The notes beneath the pieces are model-generated. The model had not been told where the DNA came from. It saw nothing but the letters and a program-made list of their open reading frames with translations, and made no database searches. DNA of 64,000 bases, from positions 11,395,997 to 11,459,996 of the forward strand of contig NC_012871.2 of NCBI RefSeq assembly GCF_000003195.3, written 5' to 3'. Of the stretch, positions 1 through 12,000 are shown in pieces. The stretch is from Sorghum bicolor. Taxonomy: Eukaryota; Streptophyta; Magnoliopsida; Poales; Poaceae. The translations under genes and the position numbers were made by a program. The first letter of the stretch is position 1; every line of letters begins with the position of its first letter.

Positions 1-177
1 TATATTTTGTAAAACTGTAAACTCTCCTGCAAGAGCAACAAGAACTTGTGGGAATACTGGTACAAAACTGAGGGTTAACAATTTCTAACGCTAAAACATA
101 TGAAGTAAATCCGCTACTTAAATTCTATGAAAATTTACACTATGTACAAATTGTGCAGCAAAAAGAATTAAAAAAAA

Positions 178-259
178 CGTCGACAGCAGGATTCGAACCT
201 GCGCAGGCAAAGCCCAACAGATTTCGAGTCTGTCTCCTTAACCACTCGGACATATCGAC
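178..259 (-). tRNA. tRNA-Ser (anticodon CGA)
   Basis: Read on the minus strand this 82-nt stretch folds as a class II tRNA. The seven-base acceptor stem begins GTCGATA and pairs with TGTCGAC (one G-T wobble), followed by a G discriminator. The D arm contains GAGTGGTTAAGG, the anticodon stem-loop is ACAGA-CTCGAAA-TCTGT with CGA at positions 34-36, a long variable arm follows (typical of serine tRNAs), and the T loop is GGTTCGAATCC. It would decode UCG. No intron is seen. A short T run follows on the minus strand (A run 169-177 on plus), a good Pol III terminator. Confidence 0.95.
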
Positions 260-649
260 GATTCGTTGGGGTGCAGCATTCCAGAACATTTATAAGAGAG
301 TATTATTCCTCCGGATCATTCGGCTATATATGCCAATCACACCTACTCTGGAAGGTTGCCGCCAGTGATTCCAAAGCGAACGTCCGTAAAAGTAGTGCTG
401 TAACAATATCTAACCCCCAAAAGGCAACAAAACAATGCCAACCATGGTATCGTAAATTAAAATAACAGAATTTGGTCTTTATTGAACTTCCTCAAGCTAT
501 AATCAAGTTTAAACAAACCCTGCCCAGCTTTGCTTGCCTTCGAGCACATACTCGCCAAATTCCACATCAGATAAGGCTGGTACAAAGGCATCCACTGCTA
601 ACTGTAATAATAACTCAGACGAAAGGGGGGGGCATAAAATGTGACATCA
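260..649 (-). other. 3' flank of the prohibitin gene, probable 3' UTR
   Basis: This stretch between the tRNA and the prohibitin stop codon has no convincing ORF. A minus-strand AATAAA at 478-483 lies about 170 bp past the stop codon and is a plausible poly(A) signal, so the 3' UTR probably ends near 450-475. The extent is inferred from that motif only. Confidence 0.5.
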
Positions 650-3600
650 TCATTTCTTCTGCTTGCTCGACACATTCAGCTGCTGGAGGTTGAGCAGCAG
701 GTCGTTGGAGTCCAGGAACACCTTGTTGGCGGAGGACGAAATCGTGTGGGAGATCTCCCTTGCAGCTTCAATCTGCCTCAGGGCAAGGAAGGCAGGGTTG
801 TTCGCTATGGCTTGACCAATCAGCTCGGCACTCTTAGCCTCTCCCTGTACACAAACACATACCAGAAGCAAATAGTGTTTCAGAGAGCAAGGTTCAGCTC
901 AACACAATAACATCAACAAGGATACTACAATCTAGTCTAGGAATAAAAGCAAATAACTGCTAATGCTCTCATTTTGCTTCATGAAATTGGTTTCTTACCT
1001 GAGCCCTGATAATTGCACTTCTCTTATCTTGCTCAGCTTTCTCGACAATGAACTTAGCACGCTCAGCTTCCTGTGCAGCAACCTGCTTGGCTTCAATGGC
1101 ATGAGTGAACTCCTTCCCGAAGCTCAGGCTTGTGATAGAGACATCATCAAGAGCAATGTTGAAGAATCGAGCCCTCTCAGTCAGTATCTTCCTAATCTCC
1201 CTACTCACAGTCTGAAATTGGTTGGAGAAAAGGGTTCCTCTCAAGTACTTACAAGTAGCTCCCTTTTGAAATAAAATATAGGTAATATGCAAAATATATG
1301 TTCAATCATACCTCTCTCTGTGTGATCAGCTGACTAGCATTGTATTGAGCAACAACAGCTTTCAGTGTTTCATGGATGATTGAAGGCAGAACTCTCTCAT
1401 TGAAGTTCTCTCCCAGAGTTCTGTAGATATGTGGTAGCCTCTCTGGCATAGGCCTTGTGAGGACACGGAGACCAATTTTCACCTGCCAAGATAAAGAACA
1501 CAAGAGATAAGTATCTCAACATATCAAATGAATCACTGTCATCCAAATCTTGTCTTAAAAAACAAAATCACATAGCACCACATGGTACAGGATGAAGCGC
1601 CTGATTAATGATGGCTTCTATTACCGAATAAATGTGTATTATTCCATTAACTACAGTGATAGAAACTAGTAAAATCAAAGGTGCCACATCTTAAGTTACA
1701 TATAAGAACCAAATTCTAGCATTCTAATGAGTTCAATAAACATACTGTAGAAAAATTCATCATCATATAAAAAGGAGCATCGGAATACCAATAATAATAC
1801 TCCTAGCAAAAAGGTAACTAGAATAAATGCAGGCAAATGGGCATGCAAATTTAAAATGTCCAAATATAAGGCCAAAACAGCCATATATGACAATAATCAA
1901 TATTTGTCAAAAGCACAAGATGTTCTGAATTTATCAGGTTCATTGGTCACAACATTTGCAAGAAGAAATATTTCAATGAAAATTGCAGAGAAACTACAGG
2001 TGCTGAAATAGTCATAATAGCCAATGGCAGCTATTAGGGGATCAAATGAACAATAAATCAAGGAAGAAACAGGTTTGTTGGCCCAAATTTCAGCTGAACA
2101 ATGTGATGAAACAACCAGACGCAGAAGCATGCATGTCAAGCAGCAGACAGCAACATTTACACTGGGACTAAAGACACGCTCCAAATAATGAAGAATGGTA
2201 GGCTGGAAGAATTGAACTAGAAGTGATGTGCATATTTAGGCCTTGTTTAGTTCCAAAATATTTTGCAAAATCGACACTGTAGCTTTTTCGTTTGTATTTG
2301 ACAAATATTGTCCAATCATGGACTAACTAGGCTCAAAAGATTCGTCTCGTTAATTCCGACCAAACTGTGCAATTAGTTTTTATTTTTGTCTATATTTAAT
2401 ACTTCATACATGTGTCTAAAGATTCGATGTGACGGAGAATCTAAAAAATTTTGCAAAATTTTTTGGGAACTAAACAAGGCCTTAACAACTAAAAACAGGC
2501 TCCAAATCATGGAGAATGGTAAGCTGGCGGAATCGAACAAAAGTGTACTTACCATCTGAAGATCCCGGCTCCCAGAAGTACTCTCAACAAGATTCGGTCG
2601 AGCGCGGACATCATAAATGATTGGCCGTTCAAACCATGGAATCATAAAGTGAGTCCCTTCGGGGTATACCTGCATATATAAATTGTTTGGTGTAAATTGA
2701 ACTGGTTCATTTTCTAGGGGGAATGCAAACTTAAGGATAAATTTTAAATAGAAACCCCAATCAACAATGCCAGTCAAATTGTACAATAAGAGTTTTTCAC
2801 TAATTCAAGCAATTGTATAAGTACATCAACAAGTTTGGATGTACCAAAAAATATCGCAATTGACAAAAGCACTACAAATAAAGGTGCACAGAAAAGATCA
2901 ACAAACACAACCTACTTCGACAGGTACATGTTCTGGTTCAGTTTGAAGCATGCTCAAGATAAATGAGCAAGATAGGTATGCTCCTATATCAAAACAAGAT
3001 ATTGCAAGCTGCATGTCATGTTTTATGCATCCAAAATTTCATATTTATACCTATACAAGTATATGCCCATTCAAGCAATCACAATATACTAATATAGCCA
3101 AACTTTATGCTATTTACATAGCCCGAAATACACCTTCTGGTGCATGACACAAAGGTAAACTGTTAATAAATCAAGTTATTTGTGATTACACATGAATCAA
3201 ATGGAAAAACATGCTTTGTTAGCTTAGCTCTTCATTTCATTCGAGCTAACAAATAATAAGCATGAACAGACAAATATTTTGCAATAAGAAAAAGCTAGAA
3301 CAATAGCTAACATTTTATTGTGCCTAATTGTGGCAATAAGCATGTAGACTTTATGAAGTTTGCATCAGTTCTCAACACATAAAACTCACTATTGACTCTG
3401 TAGGAACAATCATCAATGGAAAAAAATTAATACATAAACCTCCATTCGTCTCCGCTTGACACAAAACTAGCACCAAAACAAAACCTAAAATGTTTCATGG
3501 CAATATTATCCAGTGAATTCACACTATCGTCCCATCAAATACGTTGTAAATACTTGCTAGTATTTCACAGGAAGTGATGGAGTGTTCAGGCATAAAAAAA

Positions 3601-5629
3601 CTGCAAAGATAACCAAGAATCATCACAATCATACATATGTCCTTTCCCCTCAAAGGATATCCAAGGCCAAGATACTACAATCTTTCTCTCAAAGAATTAA
3701 TGGTTAGTCATTCAATACACACCAATGACACCTCTTCCATTTTGAAATTACAAAACCTAATTGGGTGCATCCAGAAATGTTGCAGACAATAGCATGGACA
3801 TAGAACAACCTTTCATATGCAAACCATGATCTAGACATTTATCAGGAATAAATTATTTAAAATAAGCGAAGTCAATAACTTAGGGCCTGTTTAGATTTGA
3901 AATTTTTTGGCCCAAAGAGAAAATTTTTTGTGGAATTGGGGCCTCGGAACCAAACGGGGCCAGCAACTATGCACGCACTCCCATGGAAGCCCACCAATGA
4001 CAACTGCAACTGCATGCAGCCAAAGTTGTGTCAGAAAACAATTTACCAAACTAAACACCTAAAATTTTTTGCGTGCGTCCGACCACAAAAAATTTTACCA
4101 CTTTGGCCAAAAAATTTTAAATCTAAACAGGGCCTTAGACATTTGAATTATATATAGGTAACATAAATACAAATGTAGTAGACTCTCATCTAATCAGGTG
4201 AATATTTTATTTGAAAGATAAAGAGTATCAAAGAACATTGTCACGGGTCTAAATGGGCCCGGAAGCAGTGGACCCAGACAAGGGCCAGGGATAGCCTATC
4301 CCTGGCTGGGCGCATGAGGGAGGGTAGAGTTAATAGGCTCTCCTGCTCCCTAGCCCCCTTGCACCGACCCTCTTCCAGAGCTACCACCAGCCTGCCCTTG
4401 CACTTGCACGTGACCTGTGGGCAGCCATGGACCGGCGTCGCCTCCCCATTCCCCATCTTCCTACCTCCTACAATCTACACAGTCCACCTCTCACCAACAT
4501 CGACCGATCAGAAGCACACATCAGTTAAACTAACATATCACAGAAATTAAAAATAGAAATGTTTCTGTGTTCATAATGGATAAGGAAAATCACATGAAAA
4601 CCTAAGGGTTCAACTACAACAGAGAACGCACAAATGCATGGAGCCATAGACACACGTCCATGTTGATACCTCTGATAAGTCATTGCACTTGCCCATGACA
4701 AAGTTTCTATTTTAAGAGATGTAATGTAACAATGGTGAAGTGAATCATGAACTTTTCTTGTAAGTACATCCACAACTCCTAAGCTGAAAACAGAAGCCAG
4801 CAGCTAGTTCCAATTTTTGAACAATTTTTGGGTAATCCAGCACAGCAAATTTTAGAGCTACCAACCTACTATAACTGTCAATGTGGGACATTTGTTCAAC
4901 AATAAAGATACCAAGCACTTCAGAAAGTAGGTGTCCAAACAGGATTTGGAATACTATTGCAAGCATCCTTGAAGATTTGACAAGCACATGCACCTCATGT
5001 TTTGTTTTGCCAATTGTAGTACAGGATTTGTATCTAATCTAAGGTGTATGTGCCCAAAAAATCTCAATAACATCCTGGACTGCAATTTACGGAAGCCCAA
5101 CATCTCTCTAGCCACATTTGAACAACGACAAAGAGATGCCAATGCTGCTGACAATTTCACAAGTTACTAAGGCCGCGCATGCTATGTGTCCCAGACTCCC
5201 AGATTTTTTTTTCCTATCCTATATACAAAAGTAGCACGCATGGTTATCTCAGATTTACTGGGAAGTACCAAGAAATCGAAAGAAATCTTCTTAGGGACAC
5301 CAAGCTAGAATGGAGTTCATCGCAGCAGAGCGTCCTCAGCAACATTTCTCTCCCAATCGCACCCGCAATGACTACCCAACCAAACCTTGTCCTTGATGGG
5401 GATAAAAAATGGGGGAAGCGGGGAGAACAGGAGGCGCGCCCGCGGAAGCCCAGACCTTGTCCTTGATGCCCTGGATGCGGTTGAAGACGATGGCGCGGTG
5501 GCCACCCTCGACGTTGTAGAGGCTGTTCATGGCGGCGTACACGGCGGCGCCGCCGAACACGGCCACCTTGACCAGCGCGCTGGCCCCCGGCGGGGGCACC
5601 GGAATCCGGCCGCCGCCCTTCACGTTCAT
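650..5629 (-). CDS. PHB2: Prohibitin, type II (PHB2-like), five exons
   Basis: Mitochondrial inner-membrane scaffold protein that assembles with type I prohibitin into ring complexes supporting cristae, respiratory-chain assembly and protease control (family knowledge). Coding exons on the minus strand are 5629-5456, 2669-2553, 1482-1312, 1211-999 and 844-650, all phase 0 with GT-AG introns, giving 289 aa, the usual family length. The N terminus [15 protein letters not shown] is followed by a hydrophobic segment (about residues 19-36). The SPFH/prohibitin domain then starts at [12 protein letters not shown] and includes [13 protein letters not shown]. An alpha-helical Ala/Glu/Lys-rich stretch (about 175-225) should form the assembly coiled coil. 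[14 protein letters not shown] rather than the type I signature marks type II (Arabidopsis PHB1/2/6 group). The start codon is the first ATG in frame with the domain. Introns 1 and 2 each contain a MITE. No defect is seen. Confidence 0.96.
2239..2481. mobile_element. Tourist-like MITE in prohibitin intron 2
   Basis: A 243-bp non-coding element with near-perfect inverted ends, GGCCTTGTTTAGTTCC and GGAACTAAACAAGGCC. It is flanked on both sides by TTA, the three-base target duplication of PIF/Harbinger (Tourist) elements. It sits between coding exons 2 and 3 of the prohibitin gene. Related copies lie at 8024, 35562, 56107 and 57210-58425. Confidence 0.88.
3883..4134. mobile_element. Tourist-like MITE (second subfamily) in prohibitin intron 1
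   Basis: A 252-bp element with ends GGGCCTGTTTAGATTT and, inverted, GGCCCTGTTTAGATTT (one mismatch), flanked by TTA duplications. The interior is unlike the 2239 element apart from AAATTTT-type runs. There is no coding capacity. It lies inside the 2.8-kb first intron of the prohibitin gene. Confidence 0.82.
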
Positions 5630-5737
5630 CCTCGCCGCGCGCTCTTGGGGGGCCGCCGGAGACGGAGCTGCTGTGGTGGAGACTGGGGAGGGAGGGAGGG
5701 AGGGAGGAGCGCGGGGGGAGGGGGGGGGGGCGGCGGC

Positions 5738-5746
5738 TAGGGTTTT
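5738..5746 (-). promoter_or_regulatory. Telo-box in the prohibitin 5' leader/promoter
   Basis: On the minus strand this reads AAAACCCTA, the plant telo-box core, about 110 bp upstream of the prohibitin ATG. Telo-boxes are common near start sites of plant genes for translation, mitochondrial biogenesis and cell division. A poly-G/poly-C tract (about 5714-5730) lies between it and the ATG. Function is inferred from motif and position only. Confidence 0.5.
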
Positions 5747-6389
5747 TGTGGGTTTTTGTATGAGGAGATGAATGGAGGGGATTGGGAAGGTGCGGCCTTG
5801 TGGAAGGGCGGCGTGTGATCGGAGCCTTTGGATTTTAAACGGACGGTGGGGCGCAGCAACGGGGAGTGAGTGGTTTCTTTCCTGCACGGCAAGAAAAGAG
5901 GTGGGAGGACCCTGTTGGTGGTGGTGGTGGTGGGTCGTCTTCAGCTCACGCCAATGGTGTGTGGGTCCACGCCGGGCGCTTCGAGATGGGTTTCTGAGCG
6001 GCATCCACGACTGTACCGGACCCGGGCTCCAACGATGACTCTGAGTAGTTTGTGCGCTTCATCAACTCCTTTTAGATTACTCTAACCCTTACTCAAATCT
6101 TCAGTAATCTATATAGAGCCGATTCTTCAAAACTTCTGAAGATTAGCAGAAACTTCGACTCCACAGCGGATTCCTTAGCACGTCAAGCTCTCAGTTCTCA
6201 ATCTTTGGTCTTCAGTCTGGGTGTTCTCATCAGCATAGTTTAGACCATTGCTTTATTTCTCAGGCTCTGCATTCTGTAGACTTGCACAATATGCTTATAC
6301 TTACAGCGCGTTGCTGCTAATGAATGAGAAGTTATGATTGCTGCAAAAAAAAAACGATGCCATGCATAAACACAGAGTCAAAATAGGTG
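5747..6389. other. Promoter and upstream flank of the prohibitin gene
   Basis: GC-rich sequence next to the leader, with a GGT repeat near 5914-5935, grades into anonymous sequence. No TATA box could be assigned with confidence and no ORF here looks genuine. Confidence 0.4.
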
Positions 6390-6921
6390 CTCCCTCCATA
6401 CTTAGACTATCTCCAACAATCATCACCCAAAATGCAAGACCTATTTGTTCTTTGGATAGTATTACAGGTAAAAGGTTTCATAACTATTTTTTATTTTCTC
6501 TAACAATAAGACCTAAAATACAACACTCTCTGCAAATAGATCTCGAGCAGAGAGGATACCTAAATTTGGGTTATACCTCTTTTGATACCCAAAATGGATC
6601 TTCTATATGAGTACTCTGTTGGAAGCTATAGAGTTTGTGTTGGAGACTCATTTTGGGTTTGAGTTCCCAAATAGGTCTCCTATCGGAGACAGCCTTAGAA
6701 CAGCTACAGGGTTTTTAAAATGTCACTTTGACTTCTTATTTTTATGCAAACAAATTAAAAAATAATAATGTATATTTTTATTAAAGTATATTTTAAGAAA
6801 AATCTATTTATATAGTTTTTATATTTTTTAAATTTAACAATTTAAAAGTTATTCATGATTTATGTTCTCAATGCTTAACCAAAATTTTATCCAAAATGAC
6901 TTTTTATAGGTATAGAGAGAG
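6390..6921. mobile_element. Stowaway-like MITE interrupted by another MITE
   Basis: The left edge reads CTCCCTCCATAC and the right edge GTATAGAGAGAG followed by TA. Taken as an inverted pair these resemble Stowaway (Tc1/mariner MITE) ends. The left flank lacks a clean TA, so the duplication is only half supported. The element is split by the MITE at 6405-6694. Confidence 0.45.
6405..6694. mobile_element. PIF/Tourist-like MITE nested in the Stowaway-like copy
   Basis: A 290-bp element with imperfect inverted ends (GACTATCTCCAACA at left, GGCTGTCTCCGATA inverted at right), flanked by TTA on both sides (6402-6404, 6695-6697). There is no coding capacity. Confidence 0.6.
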
Positions 6922-8023
6922 TATTTGCTGAAGAAGTTCAAAAAAAATATTTGCTAGAGATGTTTATTTTTGAAAATAGAGTTAGAATATTTGCTAGAGA
7001 CGTTTTCTTTCAGAAAAAAAGTAGTGTGTTTGAATGTACCAATACCTATAGTTTACATATAGTTTGAAAACCAAATACCTGCCAAAATAATTTTATTTCT
7101 ATAATTCGATTGATGTTTCTAATATTAATCATTCAGGTGTGAAAGACCATACGAAGAAATCATATAAAAGGCCACACGAAAACAGTGCATGACACAAAGA
7201 TAATGCAAAAGGGAAATAATAGATGTGTTAATGTAGCTATGGCAATTATTAAAAAAAAAGCGCAGCACCATTCGAATGTCCATGCAACAGTAAAGCAAAT
7301 AATTCAAAATGATCTGGAATGCTCATTAATAAGCTATTCAAGGATAAGCCAGGCACATGCATTCGACATGGGATAGCACGAACATAACCACCAACACAAC
7401 CATAAGACACTTCTATCTTCGCTCCACTTTCCACCTATAATCTTATTCAACATTTCTAATATACTATCTCAATCTTAAATTATAATTTTTTCTAACTTTT
7501 TTAGAAAATCAAAGAATCTTTATTTAACTAAATTTATATAACAAAATAATAGCATTTATGCATACAAGTATGGCCTAGTAAGAAAAACCACCTTACCAAC
7601 ATTCTTGGATGGGATCTGACAGCACCGTGGATGACAGCTTAACAACCTCCTCTTTTGGATAAAGATGCAAGCAGGTGCGGGCCGACCTGCGCTCAGCCCG
7701 CCTACAAAAATAGGCCTTGTAGACATTGCAGCCTCCTGCTTCAAGTGATGCGGGCCTAAACAGCCAAGCATGCAAAGCCGAAAAGACTAAAGCAGACACC
7801 TACGTTAGCCTACAAAGGTTTGCTGTGTGGGAAGCACACCGGTAAGATTTCTTTATAGCCTTCTGGCAGCCCACTCATATGATGATTAGCTCATCACTAT
7901 TAATACATGGCACACTTGTATATCTCACAAACTTTCTTGGTTTTTGTATGAGCCGGCTGTAAGCTTACAGCCCGCTTTTACTCTCTCTTCTTCTCTCCTC
8001 CACCTCAGCATTTAGATGGCTTA
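6922..8023. other. AT-rich intergenic sequence, nothing recognised
   Basis: AT-rich DNA with long A and T runs. A GC-richer patch at about 7600-7800 gives short overlapping ORFs on the minus strand that resemble nothing I know. I see no gene here. Confidence 0.4.
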
Positions 8024-8265
8024 GGCCTTGTTTAGTTACCCAAAAATTTTGCAAAATTTTTCAGATTCCCCGTCACATCGAATCTTTAGACGTATATATG
8101 GAGTATTAAATATAGATGAAAATAAAAACTAATTGCACAATTTGGTCGGAATGACGAGATGAATCTTTTGAGCCTAGTTAGTCTATAATTAAATAATATT
8201 TGTCAAATACAAACGAAAGTGCTACTATTCATATTTTGCAAAAATTTTTTAAAGTAAACCAGGCC
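8024..8265. mobile_element. Tourist-like MITE
   Basis: A 242-bp copy of the 2239 family: left end GGCCTTGTTTAGTTACC, right end GTAAACCAGGCC, flanked by TTA on each side. Internal blocks shared with the other copies include the ATCGAATCTTTAGACG region. The ends have diverged slightly. Confidence 0.83.
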
Positions 8266-8473
8266 TTACAGCCTGCTATAATACTTGCTCCAAGCGGACT
8301 CCTACTTGAGCGCCGCATTCGCAGTGACGGCGCTAGGCAAGTGTCAATCAATTGCTCCAGTGAGAATCACTCATCTGTTGTCGGTGAGAATCACTCATCT
8401 ACTGTTCTTCTTCTCCCTTGTTCTTGTTCTTTTAATCAGAATCTTCTTATTTTTGTTGGCGTCACTAGTCACC

Positions 8474-8803
8474 ATGGCCACCGCCCTACCTCCAGATGGA
8501 CGTCTCGAGTCCACCCCCATGCCTGATGTTGGCTCCCCATTCAACTCTTTGCCCCAACCCCATTCTACAGCAGGAGGGAAACACAACCCAGATCCACCTA
8601 ACGCCCGCACCTTCAGCTCGCCATCGCTCCTCAGCGTCCCTGCATCGCAACCTTCGAGAAGGAACTTACGAGGGCCTCCGCGGCTCCAAGACGAGACCTT
8701 TGGGGCCGTGGTGGGGTTGGCCGGTGCGAGGAACCAGAGGCAGGCGTGGAGCCACGAGGCCTCCGCCGTCGGCACCCGCGTGGAGTCGGTACGGGATCAA
8801 CAG
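8474..8803 (+). CDS. Exon-like ORF, unrecognised (possible 5' exon or captured fragment)
   Basis: An ATG in good context (ACCATGG) opens 110 codons that run into CAG/GTAATT, a plausible donor site. The protein is proline- and serine-rich, starts MATALPPDGRLESTP, and then becomes Arg/Gln-rich (near GARNQRQAW). I recognise no family. No downstream exon can be joined with confidence because a 3.2-kb element begins 250 bp further on. It could be the first exon of a disrupted gene or a chance ORF in a GC-rich patch. Confidence 0.25.
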
Positions 8804-9055
8804 GTAATTTTTTATTTTAGCCTGCTGATGCATTTCAGACATTTAGCTTTGTTAAAATATGTTCATTTTTTTTAAAAAAATTTGGTTCTTCATACTTGGA
8901 CATAATATCAATTACTACTCCATATAGCAACATTGAAGAAGTTTCGTAGGTGTGCTGCCCCTCTCTCTCTCTCTTCATACTATCCATGTTTTGTAACAGA
9001 ATCAACTTGACTTGGAAAGAATTTATAATCTTTTGTATTTTTTAGGAGTTTGTAA

Positions 9056-12000
9056 GAGCATCTCCAACAACTGCTCAAATTCAATTGGTATTCTTATTAT
9101 TTTGAGAAAAACATAAAAACACCTCTCCAACAACTCTTTAAATTCAGTTGGTATATTTCCCAACTTGGTAAACATCGACTCCGCACGCGTAAATCTCCTC
9201 GCGCGGCGTAGACTCCCTATCGCGGTTTTCGACTTCGACGGCCTCTCCCGCGCGCGCGAGCGATCCTCCCCATCGCTGAAGACTCGGCCGTCCCTGATCG
9301 AGTTCTCCCTCCCCGTCGCTGCTGCTGAACGCGCGCCGTCTCCCTTCCCGTCGCGCAAGCGCAAGAAGCCCCGGCCGTCTCCCTTCCCGTCCCGTCGCGC
9401 CATGAACTGATGTCTGATCGGAGGACCTACTCACCAAAAACGGAGGAGGATGAGATGATGCAGGGAAGTGCTGGCTACTCGGTGACGCTTCGTTACGTGA
9501 AGTGCTGGCCGGAGTATACGAGCTGAACGACGACGGCTTGTGAAGTGCTGGCCGGAGTATACAAGCTGAACGACGACGGCTTCGTTCGGCGAAGCTTCGA
9601 TCCATGAACGCCGGCTTCGTTCGGCGAAGCTTCGATCCATGAACACCGGCTTCGTTCAGCAAAGCTTCTGCGAACACATGGTTTTTACATAACCATTGTG
9701 GAGTACCCTTGTTGTGTGATGAGCGATTGTCAACATGCCAACATTTTGGTAGGTTGTTGGTTCGGTGGTTCTACTGATATCCTGGCACAGGGTTATGTGT
9801 CGAAACGGTGTCTCTTGGCTTCATGATGTGCAGGTGTGGAGTCTGGATGCGGTGGCAGCGGTCGGGTGAAGGTCAAGTAGGGCGTGCCGTGCTGACGGAC
9901 TGGTTGCGGTGAAAGGATGGACGTGAGACTTGGACTGACGGACCAGGAGGCCGGATGACCAGCCGCAGTGGCTGACATCTGGGACATTGACAAGTGCAAG
10001 AGTACATGGGAGTGACCGTGTTGACCAAGTCAAGACGGCGGACGCGAGTCGAGCGAGGCTCAGGAGGACTTAGCGGGCCGGCCGGTCGAAGACGGTGGTG
10101 ACACGTGTCGAGTGGCGGGGAAGCGTATGGAGTACGCTACTCACGGCGGGTTTCGCGGGTTTGGGCCTCAAAACCCGGGCGGAGGTCCCGATGCGGACGG
10201 ATGGCACGTGGCGGCATCGGTGAGATCGCTTCGGAGCGAGGCTACCGGTGAGGAGGCGCGGTGGCCGTCGGATTTAGGTCATGTCGAGTTGGACTAGAAT
10301 GCCCCTGGGGCTAGCTAGTTCGCTCAAAAATATCTAGGGATATTTGGAGAATATGTAATATGTCTGATAAATAAACCGGGGGAGTTCCCAATCTCCCTAT
10401 CTCTCTCTCCTCTCTCTTTTCCACCGTCTCTCCCTTCTGTTATCCCGTTCTTGAGCAGTAGGTTCCTCCCCCTTGAGTTCTTTCATGTGAGAGGTCCAAA
10501 AATTCCAAAAATCTGTGTAACAAACTTGTGATTTTCGGTTTGGGAATGGAGGCCCGAATCCTCCTCGTGCCCTCTGGGATTCGTGGCATATACGTGTGAT
10601 TTTGTCTTCACTATGTTCTTGAGTGTTTCTCTTTTTCGGGGTTAGCTGTGATCTGAATTTCCCAGAGTGTGGGTTAATCTCAGACGATGATTTTTGGGGA
10701 GTCGTTTCGTGTCTAGGTAAATTTCATCTGTGCCAAGTTTGGAAGTGATTCATGGAGTTTTTGTTTGGATTTCTGTGATTTTTGGGTCGTCCTTCTTTCT
10801 CTGTTCGTGGCTAGCAGTAGCTCTGTTCGTGGTGTTTGTTCTTTGCCTGTGTCGTTGGGGATTCTGTAGTTGGGGCGAGCAGAAGTGCTACCAACGTCAA
10901 GCGCTTAGGCGTCTTGCGTGCTTGATTCAAGCAGTACTCTCTCCTGTGCCTAAAGGTTCGTTCTTGCTCTGCGAGTCTAGTTTTCTTGTTCTTGAGCTGA
11001 GTACGGAAGTCACCGATGCAGTGGGATTCAGGCAGTGCAGACCCTGCTTATTCCCAGCAGCCACGTTCAGGAGCACCAGCACTGTGCGCATCTAGCGCCT
11101 GGTAGCGCCAGCGTCCGTGCGGGAGCTCGTTGAGAGTTCCTCTGTCCCTTTGGCAGCAGGAAGGTGTCTGCTCAAACTCTGATCTTCTCGTTCGTGCAGG
11201 TTCTCCACTGGTTTCCTGAGCAAATCAGCACCACAGTATGCTTGTTTTTGGTGGGTTGTTCGTCGTGCCAGAGCTCGGTACCGAGTAGGCTTGATCGTTC
11301 GTCCTGCCTGTTCTGCGTATTGATCAGGACCTTCCAGTTCGTTTTGTTTGAGCAAGGTCATAGCTGTGCTCGTGTTTTGTTTTTCTTGCAGATCAAGTGT
11401 AGCAGGCAATTCTTGTCCAGCAGCAAGGTTTTTGTTTTGTTCTCTCGTGATTTGATTTTCCCTCTTATGTTGTCACTTTCAAGCTACAGAAGCCTAAGCT
11501 ATTGCTTGCTCTTTTAGCTAGTCTTTTCCTGTACGAGTGATTTCTATTGCTTTCAAATAAGTATCGTTTTTCAATTTTGCTCAGCAGTGCCTGCTACGAG
11601 CATTTTGCCCAGGCAACACAGGACCGTAGCACTTGTTCATGTGTGGCAGTAAAAAGAATTAATACAACCAGTGCCTGATGCTATGATTGCTGTCTGTATT
11701 TTTGGGTTGTATCTCTTAGGCTGTTTTCAGTCCTTTTTCCCAGCCACGATTTCTTGTTTCGCTCGTAATTTGGTCGATGAGCTCCGATTCGTGTTCCGTT
11801 TGTTTCGTTAGCTTCCTACCGTTCCGAAGAATTTTTCTAGATACTCTCGGCACTAGTTCGCTAGAGTATTTTAGTTTTGGATTGTGTTTGCGCTTGGCGG
11901 TGATTTTGGGACAGCGGCTAAATATTTCGAAAGAAATTTGAGGCTCCCATTCATCCCCCCTCTGGTCGCCTTTTTCGGTCCTTCAGCTTCGATCTGTGAA

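Noticed and set aside
2373..2552. Extension of prohibitin exon 2 beyond DLQM into VSTLLFDS...
   Set aside because: GTAAGT follows immediately and the next exon restores VKIGLRVL. The extension reads into the MITE.
5712..5735. G-rich tract as a possible G-quadruplex regulator of prohibitin
   Set aside because: The tract is a plain long G run with a purine-rich neighbourhood. In the transcript it would be C-rich, so an RNA quadruplex is not possible, and nothing else supports a role.
10000..10560. A solo LTR inside the 3.2-kb element
   Set aside because: The composition and an ATAAATAAACC stretch are LTR-like, but no matching second LTR, clean TG...CA edges or target duplication could be identified.
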